Positions 33,935-44,000 of a stretch of 64,000 bases of DNA are shown here, in pieces; positions within the stretch are counted from its first letter, which is position 1; the number at the start of each line of letters is the position of its first letter. The stretch covers positions 33,457 through 97,456 of IMG/VR virus record IMGVR_UViG_3300021365_000005; one strand, given 5' to 3'. The notes below the pieces were generated by a model. It was not told the origin of the DNA. It searched no databases and saw only the letters and a program-made list of their open reading frames with translations. The position numbers and the translations under genes are program-made. This stretch comes from a virus.

Positions 33935-36900
33935 TTAAAATGTGATTTTGCTAAAGTCATTAGTTACATTGATTTCAAATAGATTATCAGCCACATCTCG
34001 TAATGCATCTAAATGTGATATAACTAAAATGAACGAAAACTCAGATTTTAAATAGTCAAACAACATAAACATGCTATTAAGGTTCTCAGAGTCTAGAGTT
34101 CCAAATCCTTCGTCGATTGCTAGGAAGTTTGGTCTTGGTAGGTTTGAAACATTAATTAAGGCAACTCTAATCGCTAAGGACGATATAAACTTTTCCATTC
34201 CAGAAGTTAATTCTAGTGGCCATGAGCTTTTATCATATTTAATAAATGTTAAAATGTTTTTGCCATCTGTTTCAAACACAATTGTAAACTCTACAAGTTG
34301 TGCTAGGATCTCATTTACTTCGTCTTGAATTAAAGGAAGCACTTCTGAAATAAGCTCATAAGGTACACCATCTCTTTTTATTGCTTCAAGATAGTATTCG
34401 TATGCTTTTAGCTTATTTTCAACATCATTAGCATTATCAATAGATTCTTCTATTTGGGCTATTTTTGTTCTTGCAAGCTCACGTTGTGTGTGCTTTTGTT
34501 TTATTATTGATTGAAGATCCTCTAGATATGCTGTGGCTATTTCAAGATCACCTTCTATAGTAGAAATTTCATTAGCAATTATTTCATTATGCTTAAGATC
34601 TCTTTTGTTTGCATGATACTCAGAGATTTTATTAGCATTGATTGCCATAGTTGACTTTAGATTGTTAATTTTAGACTCTATATTGGTTCGGTCCACCTTA
34701 ATACCTAATTGACTAGTTTTTATATCCCCTAAACGAACTTTTAAGGTATCATAGCGAGATTTATTTTCAATATGTGGTAATAAGTCTTCTATCGTAGTTT
34801 GCAATTTTGCAATCTTTTTCGAATACTCATCAGCATTTATTTTATCAGAGGCCAAATCAACTTTTGCTTGCTGTGCTTGTTTAACAAATGGATTATTAAC
34901 ACAATATGGACAATCAGGATCGTAAGAATGGTTTTCAAGTTCGCATACCAAGTTCTTTTTTTGTTTGGCAGAAGCTAATAGGATTTTTAACTTGACGTCG
35001 GTGGTGTCTTTGTCGGATATAGCATCATAATACTCGGCGGCTTTAGAATTTACTAAATCAAGATCTATATGAGCAATTTCATTTGCAATTTCTAAATAGG
35101 TTTGTTTGTTGGCTTCTGTTTTAGGATCGAGATCGGACAGAAGGGTATGGCTATTTTCTATGGCCTTGACTAAGCTCCCAGACTCTTCTATAAGTTGGTC
35201 AATGTCTACAGGGGAAATTGTTTGACGAAGTTTTTTTGACTTGTTTAGAATTTTACCAGATAACTCTTCTATTGTTTTTTTGAATTTTTTTTCTGTAACA
35301 GAAGCCGTTGCATACTCTGTTGAAGCTTCCTGTAGATCTATTCCTGCATCGACTAACTGCTGATCATAATCCATTTTCTTAAATTCCCTTAGGGAAACTT
35401 GGACATCTCGAATTTCTTCTGTTGCAAGACTATAAATTTCTTCGAAAACTGTTATGTCCATAAACTGGGCTAACAGGTCTTTGCGTTCGGTCTGGGACTT
35501 GTTTATAAACCCTGTATTATTGTTTTGTACAGAAAGGGCTGTTAGCTCAAAGTCTTCATACTTGCCAACGTAACCTCTAATATTTTTATTGGTGTCTCTT
35601 CTTTGTTCACCATTTAACGATACCTCAGATCCATCTTCACCTATCATCCAAAAGTTAACGTCGACCTTGACGTTTGATTTTCCAGACTTTACTCTTTTTG
35701 CTTTTCGTTCGACAAAAAAGTCTACCCCATCTACTTCAAAGTTAAATTTACAGTAAAAGTTTAAAGACTTGTTGTTCATAACGTCTTCAGCCTTTTTAGT
35801 TCTGCTGCACTTATCGAACAAACAAAATGCTATTGAATCTAAAATTGCAGACTTGCCTGAGTGGTTTGCAGCAAATAAACCCATCAACCCAGACGCTTTG
35901 TCAAGGTCAATACTATTGTCAGGACCATAACTAAACATGTTTGAAAATTCAAACTTTTTAGCTTTCCAAAAAATATTTCTTGAGATTTCTACTGGAGCAA
36001 GATCCTTGTTTAGAGCACGATTAATATTTTTAACCCTATCGATTATAACAGGATCAGCAGAAAAATTTCTTTCTATATACTCTCCAATTAACTCATTTTG
36101 GTATTCAACATCCCTGACATTATTGACTAGGGCTTTTGAAGTTTTATTAGTGGCTGTACCGGCTACTTTATCTAGCTTAACAACCATTGCATCGGCAAAT
36201 GTTGCTTTTTTCCTAACAGAGCTTAGTAAAGTTTTTAGTTCTGCTTCGGTGGTGTTAGTGGTTCTAATTCTTAGTCTAGGAAACTTAGGAATTGTTTTAA
36301 TGTTAGGTAACACCCCATCAGTAATATCAATGGTATAGAAGCCATGATCGTTATGGATATGAGTAAAGCTGCTAGACAAGTCAGCAGTGTTCCAAGTAGT
36401 ATAGCCATGGTTCTCATAGGCTTCTCCGAAGTTTTGTTGGACTAACGATCCTGGATAATGTACCCTTTTGTCAATGTCCAAATATTGATGTTTGTGAATG
36501 TCTCCGAGTAGAACTAGATCATAGCCAGCAAACATACCAATGCCATGATTTAAATTTGTAACCTTAAACCCCCCGTCAGTCATAGACGAATCTACTGCAC
36601 CATGAAAAAATGCAACTTTAAGTTTATCATCAGGTATGTCTTTTGCTTGAATATAGTTTTCATGATTGTCAGCAATATCAAATACACTAAGATATAAGTC
36701 TGCTGCTTCATACACTTCAGTTTTATCTAGGTAGTGTAGATTTGGATGTTTTAGGCTATCATATATAGGTCTTAAAGCATCCATTCGACTTTTGTTGTTT
36801 AAGTTCATATCGTGGTTGCCACGAATAAAAACTGTGGGTCGCCGATCTGCAAGCTCTCTTAAAAATTCAGAAGTTAAGTCTATAAGTTCTGGGGACATGT

Positions 36901-37087
36901 CAATTTTATTATGCACAATGTCTCCGGCTATATATACAATAGATTTTTCTGGTAGTGCGTCTACAGCTTTATAAACCTCGGTAAATATTTTTCTATATTC
37001 ATCGTGGCGATTATAATTCCTAATATGTATGTCTGCAATATGAAATATTTGCTCTACAGAGCTTATACCAATATTAAGCTTTTGCAT
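33935..37087 (-). CDS. Fused SbcD-SbcC (gp47-gp46) recombination nuclease
   Basis: A single 1050-residue frame. Residues 1-340 are a complete Mre11/SbcD phosphoesterase: HIADIH (D19, H21), AGDIVH (55-56), RGNHD (90-93), FFHGAVD (H162), LLGDIHKH (195-200). Residues about 371-1050 are a Rad50/SbcC ATPase: Walker A FAANHSGKS (405-413), long coiled-coil arms, a CPYC zinc hook (726-729), the ELTSGMEKF signature and Walker B FLAIDEGFGTLD near 990. In T4 these are two genes (47, 46) whose products trim DNA ends for recombination-dependent replication. Here they are one chain with no stop or frameshift. It overlaps the primase gene by 14 bases. Confidence 0.95.
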   Translation of the reverse strand: MQKLNIGISSVEQIFHIADIHIRNYNRHDEYRKIFTEVYKAVDALPEKSIVYIAGDIVHNKIDMSPELIDLTSEFLRELADRRPTVFIRGNHDMNLNNKSRMDALRPIYDSLKHPNLHYLDKTEVYEAADLYLSVFDIADNHENYIQAKDIPDDKLKVAFFHGAVDSSMTDGGFKVTNLNHGIGMFAGYDLVLLGDIHKHQYLDIDKRVHYPGSLVQQNFGEAYENHGYTTWNTADLSSSFTHIHNDHGFYTIDITDGVLPNIKTIPKFPRLRIRTTNTTEAELKTLLSSVRKKATFADAMVVKLDKVAGTATNKTSKALVNNVRDVEYQNELIGEYIERNFSADPVIIDRVKNINRALNKDLAPVEISRNIFWKAKKFEFSNMFSYGPDNSIDLDKASGLMGLFAANHSGKSAILDSIAFCLFDKCSRTKKAEDVMNNKSLNFYCKFNFEVDGVDFFVERKAKRVKSGKSNVKVDVNFWMIGEDGSEVSLNGEQRRDTNKNIRGYVGKYEDFELTALSVQNNNTGFINKSQTERKDLLAQFMDITVFEEIYSLATEEIRDVQVSLREFKKMDYDQQLVDAGIDLQEASTEYATASVTEKKFKKTIEELSGKILNKSKKLRQTISPVDIDQLIEESGSLVKAIENSHTLLSDLDPKTEANKQTYLEIANEIAHIDLDLVNSKAAEYYDAISDKDTTDVKLKILLASAKQKKNLVCELENHSYDPDCPYCVNNPFVKQAQQAKVDLASDKINADEYSKKIAKLQTTIEDLLPHIENKSRYDTLKVRLGDIKTSQLGIKVDRTNIESKINNLKSTMAINANKISEYHANKRDLKHNEIIANEISTIEGDLEIATAYLEDLQSIIKQKHTQRELARTKIAQIEESIDNANDVENKLKAYEYYLEAIKRDGVPYELISEVLPLIQDEVNEILAQLVEFTIVFETDGKNILTFIKYDKSSWPLELTSGMEKFISSLAIRVALINVSNLPRPNFLAIDEGFGTLDSENLNSMFMLFDYLKSEFSFILVISHLDALRDVADNLFEINVTNDFSKITF

Positions 37088-37991
37088 ATAGCTTATACTC
37101 CATTAATTTTCCAAAAGTCAATTTAGATGACTTGGATATTAATTCTAAAACTTTAGATCGACCTAGATCTGATGGGTCTGAATCCTGCATGTCAACCATG
37201 TGGACTTCAATATTATTATTCATAAGAAATTCTGCATGCTCTAGGGATTTAGCCCTTGCATCTGAGTCTAGTAGTAAGTTAACTCGCTTGACTCTATTTT
37301 GCAATATTTTATATCTTAAAGACTTCTGAATCATTTTACCAAATAGAGGTATAGCATTTTCCCCAACTGTTAAAGCATCAAAAGGACCTTCGACAATATT
37401 AATAGGTTCTGTCCAATTAACCAATAAGTCATATCCAATAATGTCTTTTGAAACTTTGGGATTTTTATGTTTAAAATTGGTATCATAAAATGATCTTGCG
37501 GTGAAGTAATTAAGTTCCCCTGAGCTATCGAAGCTAGGTATGATTATCATTCCGCCGTATTCTCCAGACTCGCAATATCCTATTGAGTATCTAAGAATAT
37601 CATACTTAGATATACCTCTGGACTTAAGATACTTTACAGCATTTCTAAAGTCCGGGCTTTTCATATTGCCTTCTAGAATAGGAATATACTCTAATGGCAG
37701 TGCAATAAATGTTGGTTGCTTATCGACGTGGAATTGGTCTACTTCACCGACTAGTTTAGTTAAGTCTTTTATTTTTTGATATGATGCCTGCAGGGACTTT
37801 AAAATGTTTACAAGCTTTCGACCTTTTTTACCGCATACCCAACACTGCCACTTTTGATTGATTATGTTTACAGACAGCTTTGGTTTTGGGTGGTGGCAGT
37901 ACGGACAGTTAAACCATATGTCACCATGGTTTTTATCGTGACCTTTGCCCAGAACACTTTCAAGAATATGCTTTATCTTTTGTTTAATCAT
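37074..37991 (-). CDS. DNA primase (DnaG-type)
   Basis: A 305-residue primase. The N-terminal zinc finger has C29-P-Y-C32 and C50-W-V-C53. The TOPRIM domain carries INIVEGPFDAL (catalytic Glu201) and LLLDSDARA (Asp242, Asp244). The layout matches T4 gp61-type and small DnaG-like phage primases, which make RNA primers with the replicative helicase. The 14-base overlap with the recombination nuclease gene suggests shared expression of replication proteins. Confidence 0.93.
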   Translation of the reverse strand: MIKQKIKHILESVLGKGHDKNHGDIWFNCPYCHHPKPKLSVNIINQKWQCWVCGKKGRKLVNILKSLQASYQKIKDLTKLVGEVDQFHVDKQPTFIALPLEYIPILEGNMKSPDFRNAVKYLKSRGISKYDILRYSIGYCESGEYGGMIIIPSFDSSGELNYFTARSFYDTNFKHKNPKVSKDIIGYDLLVNWTEPINIVEGPFDALTVGENAIPLFGKMIQKSLRYKILQNRVKRVNLLLDSDARAKSLEHAEFLMNNNIEVHMVDMQDSDPSDLGRSKVLELISKSSKLTFGKLMEYKLYAKA

Positions 37992-38028
37992 GCCCTCTTA
38001 ATATAAGAAATAACTACGAGAAAAAAAA

Positions 38029-38475
38029 TTATTTTGGAAGGTTTGTTTCAAAAATTAAGGCTTTAGATCTGTCTGTGAATTTAACAGAAACGAACTTACG
38101 AGAGCCTACACAATCATTATAATAATCATCCCGTATCATAACATTTGCTTTATGTTGAATGTTTTCTTCCATGTAGTTTACCTGGCCTTTGGTTTCTCCT
38201 AGAAATAGAATCTCAAACTTAAAATTGTCATACCCAAACTTTTCTATTGCAGAATTAACAGATTTAGACGATCCAACGTAAGTCCTCCAGTCAGATTCCT
38301 TTCTAACAACCTTTCTTCGGGTTTTGCCCTTTACTTTAACTCTTCTTGTGGTTCCGAAGTACTTTCGGCCAATATACTTTTTACCATTTTTACTATTGGT
38401 AATTATATAAACAAAACCGAAAAATCCTTGGGGAACTTCAGACAGAGGTTTGCCTTTGTACTTCCAGTGACTCAT
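38029..38475 (-). CDS. GIY-YIG endonuclease
   Basis: A 148-residue protein. The GIY-YIG core is GFVYIITNSKNGKKYIGRKYF at residues about 20-40 (variant GFVY in place of GIYY), followed by a basic segment and the conserved Glu region YMEENIQHKANV. The start MSHWKYKGKPL is shared with a family of free-standing GIY-YIG nucleases common in T4-like phages. Such enzymes cut DNA and include homing-type and host-DNA-degrading members; the target cannot be told from sequence. It sits alone between the primase and tail modules. Confidence 0.88.
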   Translation of the reverse strand: MSHWKYKGKPLSEVPQGFFGFVYIITNSKNGKKYIGRKYFGTTRRVKVKGKTRRKVVRKESDWRTYVGSSKSVNSAIEKFGYDNFKFEILFLGETKGQVNYMEENIQHKANVMIRDDYYNDCVGSRKFVSVKFTDRSKALIFETNLPK

Positions 38476-38481
38476 TATTTA

Positions 38482-39282
38482 TTATGTATCAAACCTAACG
38501 ACATATGAAGTGTCGAACTTTTCTGACTTTTTTATTGCTTGGCCTAGTTTTCCAATTGCAAGTAGATTGCTGTTGTCGTCATATAGACCAACCGTTGTGA
38601 CATAGGGATTAAACGCAGATGAGCTTACAAAACCAGCTACCGAGCCGGAGGCTATGTCACTCAGAACTGACTGATTAGTAGTGGCATTAAACTCATGCTT
38701 AGTAGCGTTGCACATATACTCATGTTCTTCTATTACATGGGTGTTTTTAAATTTTAATGTTGAAGTGAAAAGGGAATCGGAGGTTGAATGTAAAACAACT
38801 ATCCCAGAGGAATAAAATATATTACCCATTTGTGTGTCTCCTATCATCAAATTTCCATAGCTGTCGTCTTCAAACGTTCCATCATCTTCAATGCTAAGGC
38901 TTCCAGGTTTTATTCCATCACCTATCATTAGGTGGGGTATCGAAATAACCTGGAAGTCACCTAAGGTCTCCAAAAGAATCCTGGATGAACCTTTAAATGT
39001 CGGGTCGACATGACCTTGATAGCCACCGCCTTCACCAGGAGGGCCTTCGACTTTTTTATAGAAATTTGTGTTTATAGAGCTATAAATGTCTCGCTTGTTA
39101 TAGCCATTAGTAGTTGCAGTGTCAGCAAGACCATACTCTTCTGTATTCTTTTTTCCTTGATATACAAATACTTCAAGACCATCAAAACTTCCCGAAGCAC
39201 CAACAAGACTTATTTCATAAGATTTGTGAGCAGTGTGTCGGGTTATGTTTTTAGTAGCTATGGTTTTGAAAGCTCCAGCCAT
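38482..39282 (-). CDS. Tail/baseplate structural protein (paralogue of 39293-40402)
   Basis: A 266-residue structural protein. Its last 45 residues, AFNPYVTTVGLYDDNSNLLAIGKLGQ, parallel those of the upstream gene (SYITTVGLYDEQHELLAVAKLSK), and both contain a His/Asn-rich segment just before it (ATKHEFNATTN versus ARNTEHLHTRTYF). The shared domain suggests two subunits of the same appendage that arose by duplication. Ten bases separate the genes. Confidence 0.7.
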   Translation of the reverse strand: MAGAFKTIATKNITRHTAHKSYEISLVGASGSFDGLEVFVYQGKKNTEEYGLADTATTNGYNKRDIYSSINTNFYKKVEGPPGEGGGYQGHVDPTFKGSSRILLETLGDFQVISIPHLMIGDGIKPGSLSIEDDGTFEDDSYGNLMIGDTQMGNIFYSSGIVVLHSTSDSLFTSTLKFKNTHVIEEHEYMCNATKHEFNATTNQSVLSDIASGSVAGFVSSSAFNPYVTTVGLYDDNSNLLAIGKLGQAIKKSEKFDTSYVVRFDT

Positions 39283-39292
39283 TTTTAGAGTC

Positions 39293-40402
39293 CTAGTATT
39301 CTAAGCGGACCCTAACCAAAGCTTCTCTATTAAATGATTTTAATAAAGGTTTGCTAAGCTTAGCTACTGCCAGAAGTTCGTGCTGTTCATCATAAAGACC
39401 TACTGTTGTGATATAGCTTTTTGGGTTACCCACCATTGACGAATGTAAAAATGTTCCATCTTGGGTTGTTTGCTTAACGTATGTAGGGTTAGATGAGAAA
39501 TTAGCAGCATATGAAGGGATTCTACAAAAGTAGGTCCTAGTGTGTAGGTGCTCTGTATTTCTTGCTTTAAAATGCGCTCCACCCTTAATAGCGTTGAAAA
39601 GCCCCAAAGCTGCAGTTTTTTTCATTGATGTGCTTGAAGTATATGGTGCTGAGTAAGCCCCATAATGATACTGAGATAAATCAATTGACATTCCTGTTGT
39701 GGCATCTATATTTGAAGCATTGAAAACCATAACTCCGTAGTTTGGATAAAACTTACCATATGAAGTGTAGGTTGGAGATGCAGCAGCACCACCAGCAATA
39801 GAACCAGATACTATATCAATAGGACCATCACCAAGGTCGTTGCTACCAGTACCAACAAATGCATCTACAAAAGTGTGGACTGATGAACCCGAAATTTTTA
39901 TTTCCCAGTTACCAGAGTCTGCACGTTCTTTTAATTGGTTTCGACCTATATTAATAACGTAAATAGAATCTGTAGATCCTGATATATCAAACTTGAAATC
40001 TGCGTCTGTAGCATTTTTATCTTCTAGAAGAGCTGCATATTGAGAGTAAATAGCTTTAGTAGGAGTAAGTCCACTAGTTTGGCCTTCTAGAGATGATTCT
40101 CCTTTACCAGCAAAGTCCCCGAAAGCTACAGAAAATTGAGATACTTGGGTTGGATCTGCAATTGGATCTGCGCGATAGACATCAAGGTAGTATTCTCCTG
40201 AAGTTGCGTATTGTGTAGACGAGGTGTGCATTTCTGAGCCTGTTAGTGTTGTGTCTCCACTTGCCCACATTGCCGAATTTACTCTGTCACCTACTGGGTT
40301 TAATTGGATGTCTCCACCTAAAACGTCTCCAGCTTCATTTTGAACGACTGTGAAGTCAATGAATGAAGAATTTCCTGCTGTTACTGTTGTTATTGATGCC
40401 AT
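39293..40402 (-). CDS. Tail/baseplate structural protein
   Basis: A 369-residue Gly/Ser/Thr/Asp-rich protein beginning MASITTVTAGNSSFIDFTVVQNEAGDVLGGDI. A VGLYDEQHELLAVAKL C-terminal domain is shared with 38482-39282. There are no catalytic motifs. Position in the run from sigma factor side to baseplate suggests a neck or baseplate-periphery protein; the exact role is unassigned. A weak GAG precedes the ATG. Confidence 0.7.
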   Translation of the reverse strand: MASITTVTAGNSSFIDFTVVQNEAGDVLGGDIQLNPVGDRVNSAMWASGDTTLTGSEMHTSSTQYATSGEYYLDVYRADPIADPTQVSQFSVAFGDFAGKGESSLEGQTSGLTPTKAIYSQYAALLEDKNATDADFKFDISGSTDSIYVINIGRNQLKERADSGNWEIKISGSSVHTFVDAFVGTGSNDLGDGPIDIVSGSIAGGAAASPTYTSYGKFYPNYGVMVFNASNIDATTGMSIDLSQYHYGAYSAPYTSSTSMKKTAALGLFNAIKGGAHFKARNTEHLHTRTYFCRIPSYAANFSSNPTYVKQTTQDGTFLHSSMVGNPKSYITTVGLYDEQHELLAVAKLSKPLLKSFNREALVRVRLEY

Positions 40403-40414
40403 GTTATTACTCTA

Positions 40415-41044
40415 TTAAGCGTCTACTGGTTTCTTAGTTACACTTATTGTAACCGTTTGGGTTATACCTGTTGCATTACCTATAACGGTTAGTGTTGTAG
40501 TTTTGTCGGTTGTTTCTGAAAGATTCAAGCCGTAAATATGAATATCAGCCGAGCCATCCTGTACAAAGAAATTCTTAGATATTGATCCGCCTTCTTGGGT
40601 GTTAATATCATCACCCCTAAAGGAAACCAAAGTGCCATCAGATATAATAGCAGTATAGAAAGTGTCTGCAAATGCAGTACCCGAGCCTGCTATTGAGGTC
40701 TTAGCGTTTATTGTACCATCACCATTATAAGTAATCGTAAATATAGCATTGGCAGGTGATAGTTGTAGGAATGGTAGCTTTTGAATGTTCTTTTCTAGAG
40801 TCATAAGTTTAAACCTCATTACTTTAGATTCGTCAGGAACAGCTTCTACCATAGGCATATTTTCAATTGCTTGGCCATAAAAATTAGTTCCTTTACCATG
40901 GTTTTCATCCCATAATGTGTAGTCGACTTCGTCATCTGCAAGTGCAAATTTAGTAATGTTGAAATTTCCAGCTGCAAGTTTTTCACGGCCTCGTTTTGTC
41001 AATATAGCATCGACGGTAATTGTTGATTTGTCTAAATATCCCAT
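40415..41044 (-). CDS. Structural protein of the baseplate/tail module
   Basis: A 209-residue protein beginning MGYLDKSTITVDAILTKRGREKLAAGNFNITKFALADDEVDY. This opening (short, then TxRGREKLAxG..I.KFALADDEVDY) is a widespread marker of T4-like marine phage tail-region proteins. The C-terminal half is an immunoglobulin-like beta domain (TLTVIGNATGITQTVTISV). A late-type motif and a strong AAAGGAGA ribosome site precede it, so it may begin the transcript of the appendage genes. Confidence 0.75.
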   Translation of the reverse strand: MGYLDKSTITVDAILTKRGREKLAAGNFNITKFALADDEVDYTLWDENHGKGTNFYGQAIENMPMVEAVPDESKVMRFKLMTLEKNIQKLPFLQLSPANAIFTITYNGDGTINAKTSIAGSGTAFADTFYTAIISDGTLVSFRGDDINTQEGGSISKNFFVQDGSADIHIYGLNLSETTDKTTTLTVIGNATGITQTVTISVTKKPVDA

Positions 41045-41060
41045 TATGTCTCCTTTGGTA

Positions 41061-41072
41061 TATATAAATATC
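41061..41072 (-). promoter_or_regulatory. GATATTTATA late-promoter-like motif before 40415-41044
   Basis: The coding strand reads GATATTTATATATACC, followed by AAAGGAGACATAATG. The distance from motif to ribosome site is nearly the same as in the tandem-kinase and phoH leaders. Confidence 0.55.
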
Positions 41073-41083
41073 TTAAATATTGA

Positions 41084-44000
41084 TTATCTAATTTGTATAT
41101 CACCCAGAGCCGTAAGTGGGCCTTGAGTTGTTGTTAATTCTACAGGATTTGTTTCAACTACTTCGATTGCACATCTAATATTTGTGCTTGCGTCGAATAA
41201 TCCTTTACCTGTAACTTGCGGATCGTTTGTTAAGTTTATGACTCCACCTATAGATCCTGGGGCTTTACCATATTTAGACCCACCATATCTCTGATTATTA
41301 ATGGCTGTTGGTAAAAAGTCTTGAACTGCTACCGACGTTTCGGTTCCATTCGTTTCTTGGGTTATATAGCGCTTGCTTGTGGTTGTGCGATCATAAACTG
41401 GTACGTCTGCTGATGCCATGTTACTTATGCCATATCCCGTAGCTAAAGAATCATCAAAGCTATTTGGAAAGTGTGGGGTAGCACTAACATGGGTATCTCT
41501 GTCATAAATCATATATGTTTTAAACACAGCTTCATATGGTTCCGAATATTCTTTACTAAATACAGGCTTAAAAGTTATAGCTTCTGTTTGTTCATATGTA
41601 AGATTGGCAAAAGACTCGGACACTCTGGCTATTGTTGGTCTTTCCAAAAGATTTGGCTTAATTAATATTCCTGTTTGTTTATTAGCTCTTGCAGGAAGTA
41701 GCGACTCGAGTTGTAAAAATAACGAGCTATCAAAATACTTTAGTACTTTGAGGTAAGCAGCAAAGGTTGGACTTGCTTGGTATTTTTGCCAATAAAAGTT
41801 ACTTATGCTTCTTAGTTCTTTATATGTTTTTCTGTAGGCATCCCTAGGATTCCCAACAAAGTCGTCAAACTTCGCTCCGCCTATTGCGTGGGATATGTCG
41901 AGGTCTATATCGTCATTAGGGGAAAAGAATACCCCAAGCAGCGGTGAGTCTGGTGCCGATAGTTCTATCGAGCTTGAAACCACCGAACTATCTACGTAGA
42001 AACTTCCAGTAAAAGTTGAATCATCAATTCTTATTTTATCTGAAACTGCTCTTGTGCCAATAATTTCAGGAACCACAGTATAGAATGTTTCTTCTTCATA
42101 TTGCCAGTCTGCTGCTGTGCCAGTATATCCACTTCCTGATAATGTCATAGTCTGGCCGGTTGAACCTGTCCATGGAGTAGCAGAAACATTTTGGTTTGGA
42201 TGTGAAGAGGAAATAAGTGCGGTTGCTAAACTAGAAGTAGCCCCAGTAGATCCTAGTGGCCATCTGGCTACTAGATCTGTATATGATGATGTATAAGTAT
42301 TACCTTCAATAGATAGGGGAGAAAGTACGTGATTATTAAACGCCTCGTCGCTTAGAATTGTATTATCTGAAAATGCCCAGTATCTCAACTCTTGCATACT
42401 CCCAGTAAACCCAGGAAGGGTTCCTGCCGCAACTATAGAACCTGAAGCCATTTTCCACCCCGCTGCTCCTGAATCATATGGGTCGTGATTCCCAAGAGTT
42501 AGAGTTGTTACGTTTCCGTTTTCATCCCAGGAATGGTTATATATGTCATATCCACCAGACCCCATATCCCATGCTATTTTTTCCTCATGAGTTATTCGGC
42601 CATTAGAGTGGTCAGCTGATTTTTTTAAATGGAAGTTAAAAGTGTCTGCAGAACTTATTCCAAACTGAATATTCCACCAATCATTATCGAATAGTGGGTA
42701 GTAGCCAGATGATGTTGCTTCTAAATGTGTTGCAGCTGATTGGGTCTGGGCACCTATCCAAACTCTTCCATGATTATAGTATGCCGAAGATGTGTTAGAT
42801 GCAGACGGATGGGCTTCCAGTTCTATTCCCCATTTGGAGTAACTGCTATGGATTAGAATTGAGCTTTGTGGTTTGGTGGCATTAAATCTTAGCTCAATAA
42901 GGTCTGGCGCTTTGTCTGTTGACATGTGACTATAATTGTCGGCTTCTAACATTGACCAGGGAGCTTCTACAAATTGGCTACCATTGAAATTAAGAGAGTA
43001 TCCTGATTTCTCATACTTAATGTATTGCTTGGTCGACATCTCCTTAGGAGTTCCGCCATACTCTTTTATACGCAGCACCGTTGGTGGAAGTCCATAGGTA
43101 TTAACCAAGGCCCTAACAGATCTTTCAGTTCCTTTTGAGCTAAGAAGATGTGGTAGGTTATTTAGAGTTCGAGACCAAACTTCTTTGGTAATGTCTTCAG
43201 TAGGCATTGACGAAGCATTAACAAATGTTTGGGTACTTCCAGAATCTGTTGCTTGGTAGTTTCCAGATTCGTCAGTTCCTAGCTTGTAGGCCCAAAGGTC
43301 GTCGAAGTTATATCCATTAATGCCATTCCAGCCTAAAGACTTTAGAACATCCCAAACTAAATCTTTGGATAGACCTAAATAAAGTTCATTTTGCCGATCA
43401 TGAATCATATCCATGTGGTCTATATAGTTGTAGACATGGTCGAAGTTTTGGCCTATCATATTTACAAACATCATATAGTTTGCATTTTCAGGGTCTAGCC
43501 TTATGTGAGCAGGAATTGTTTTTTCTAGGTTATAGGAATTATCTATGTCATAGTCAAGAGCTTCTGCTGTTTGGGTTGTGAACCACGCTATAGCTTCTGA
43601 CGATGTTGAATGAAGTAGGGTGTGGGGTTTTGCCGAAGTTGATTTGGGCCATGTAGAAGCATTAAAAACCCCATAAGATCCGTTTTCATATGAAGATGAC
43701 TCAGTATATAAGTAGTTTTCATAGGCATCAAATTTAGATACAATATTATTCTTTTTTGTTACAAATTGGATTCGATTAATTTCTGCAGCTGGAGAAGCTG
43801 AAGAACTTAAAACTGCTGATTGGGAATCATAATATTCTATTAACTGAATTTTATATTTAAAATTATCGAGTCGCTCTTTAGCAGAACTAAAATGAACAAA
43901 GTTAGCATATTTTCTATAGTCTATTCCTAACACTGCCGATTTCGCTGCAGAAGAACTAAACATAGAATTTAATAATTCATTTTTAACTCCTTCATTAGAG

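Noticed and set aside
38029-38475. GIY-YIG gene as sign of an intron or intein
   Set aside because: It lies between complete genes, and no interrupted gene or splice-like boundaries were seen in the primase or tail genes.
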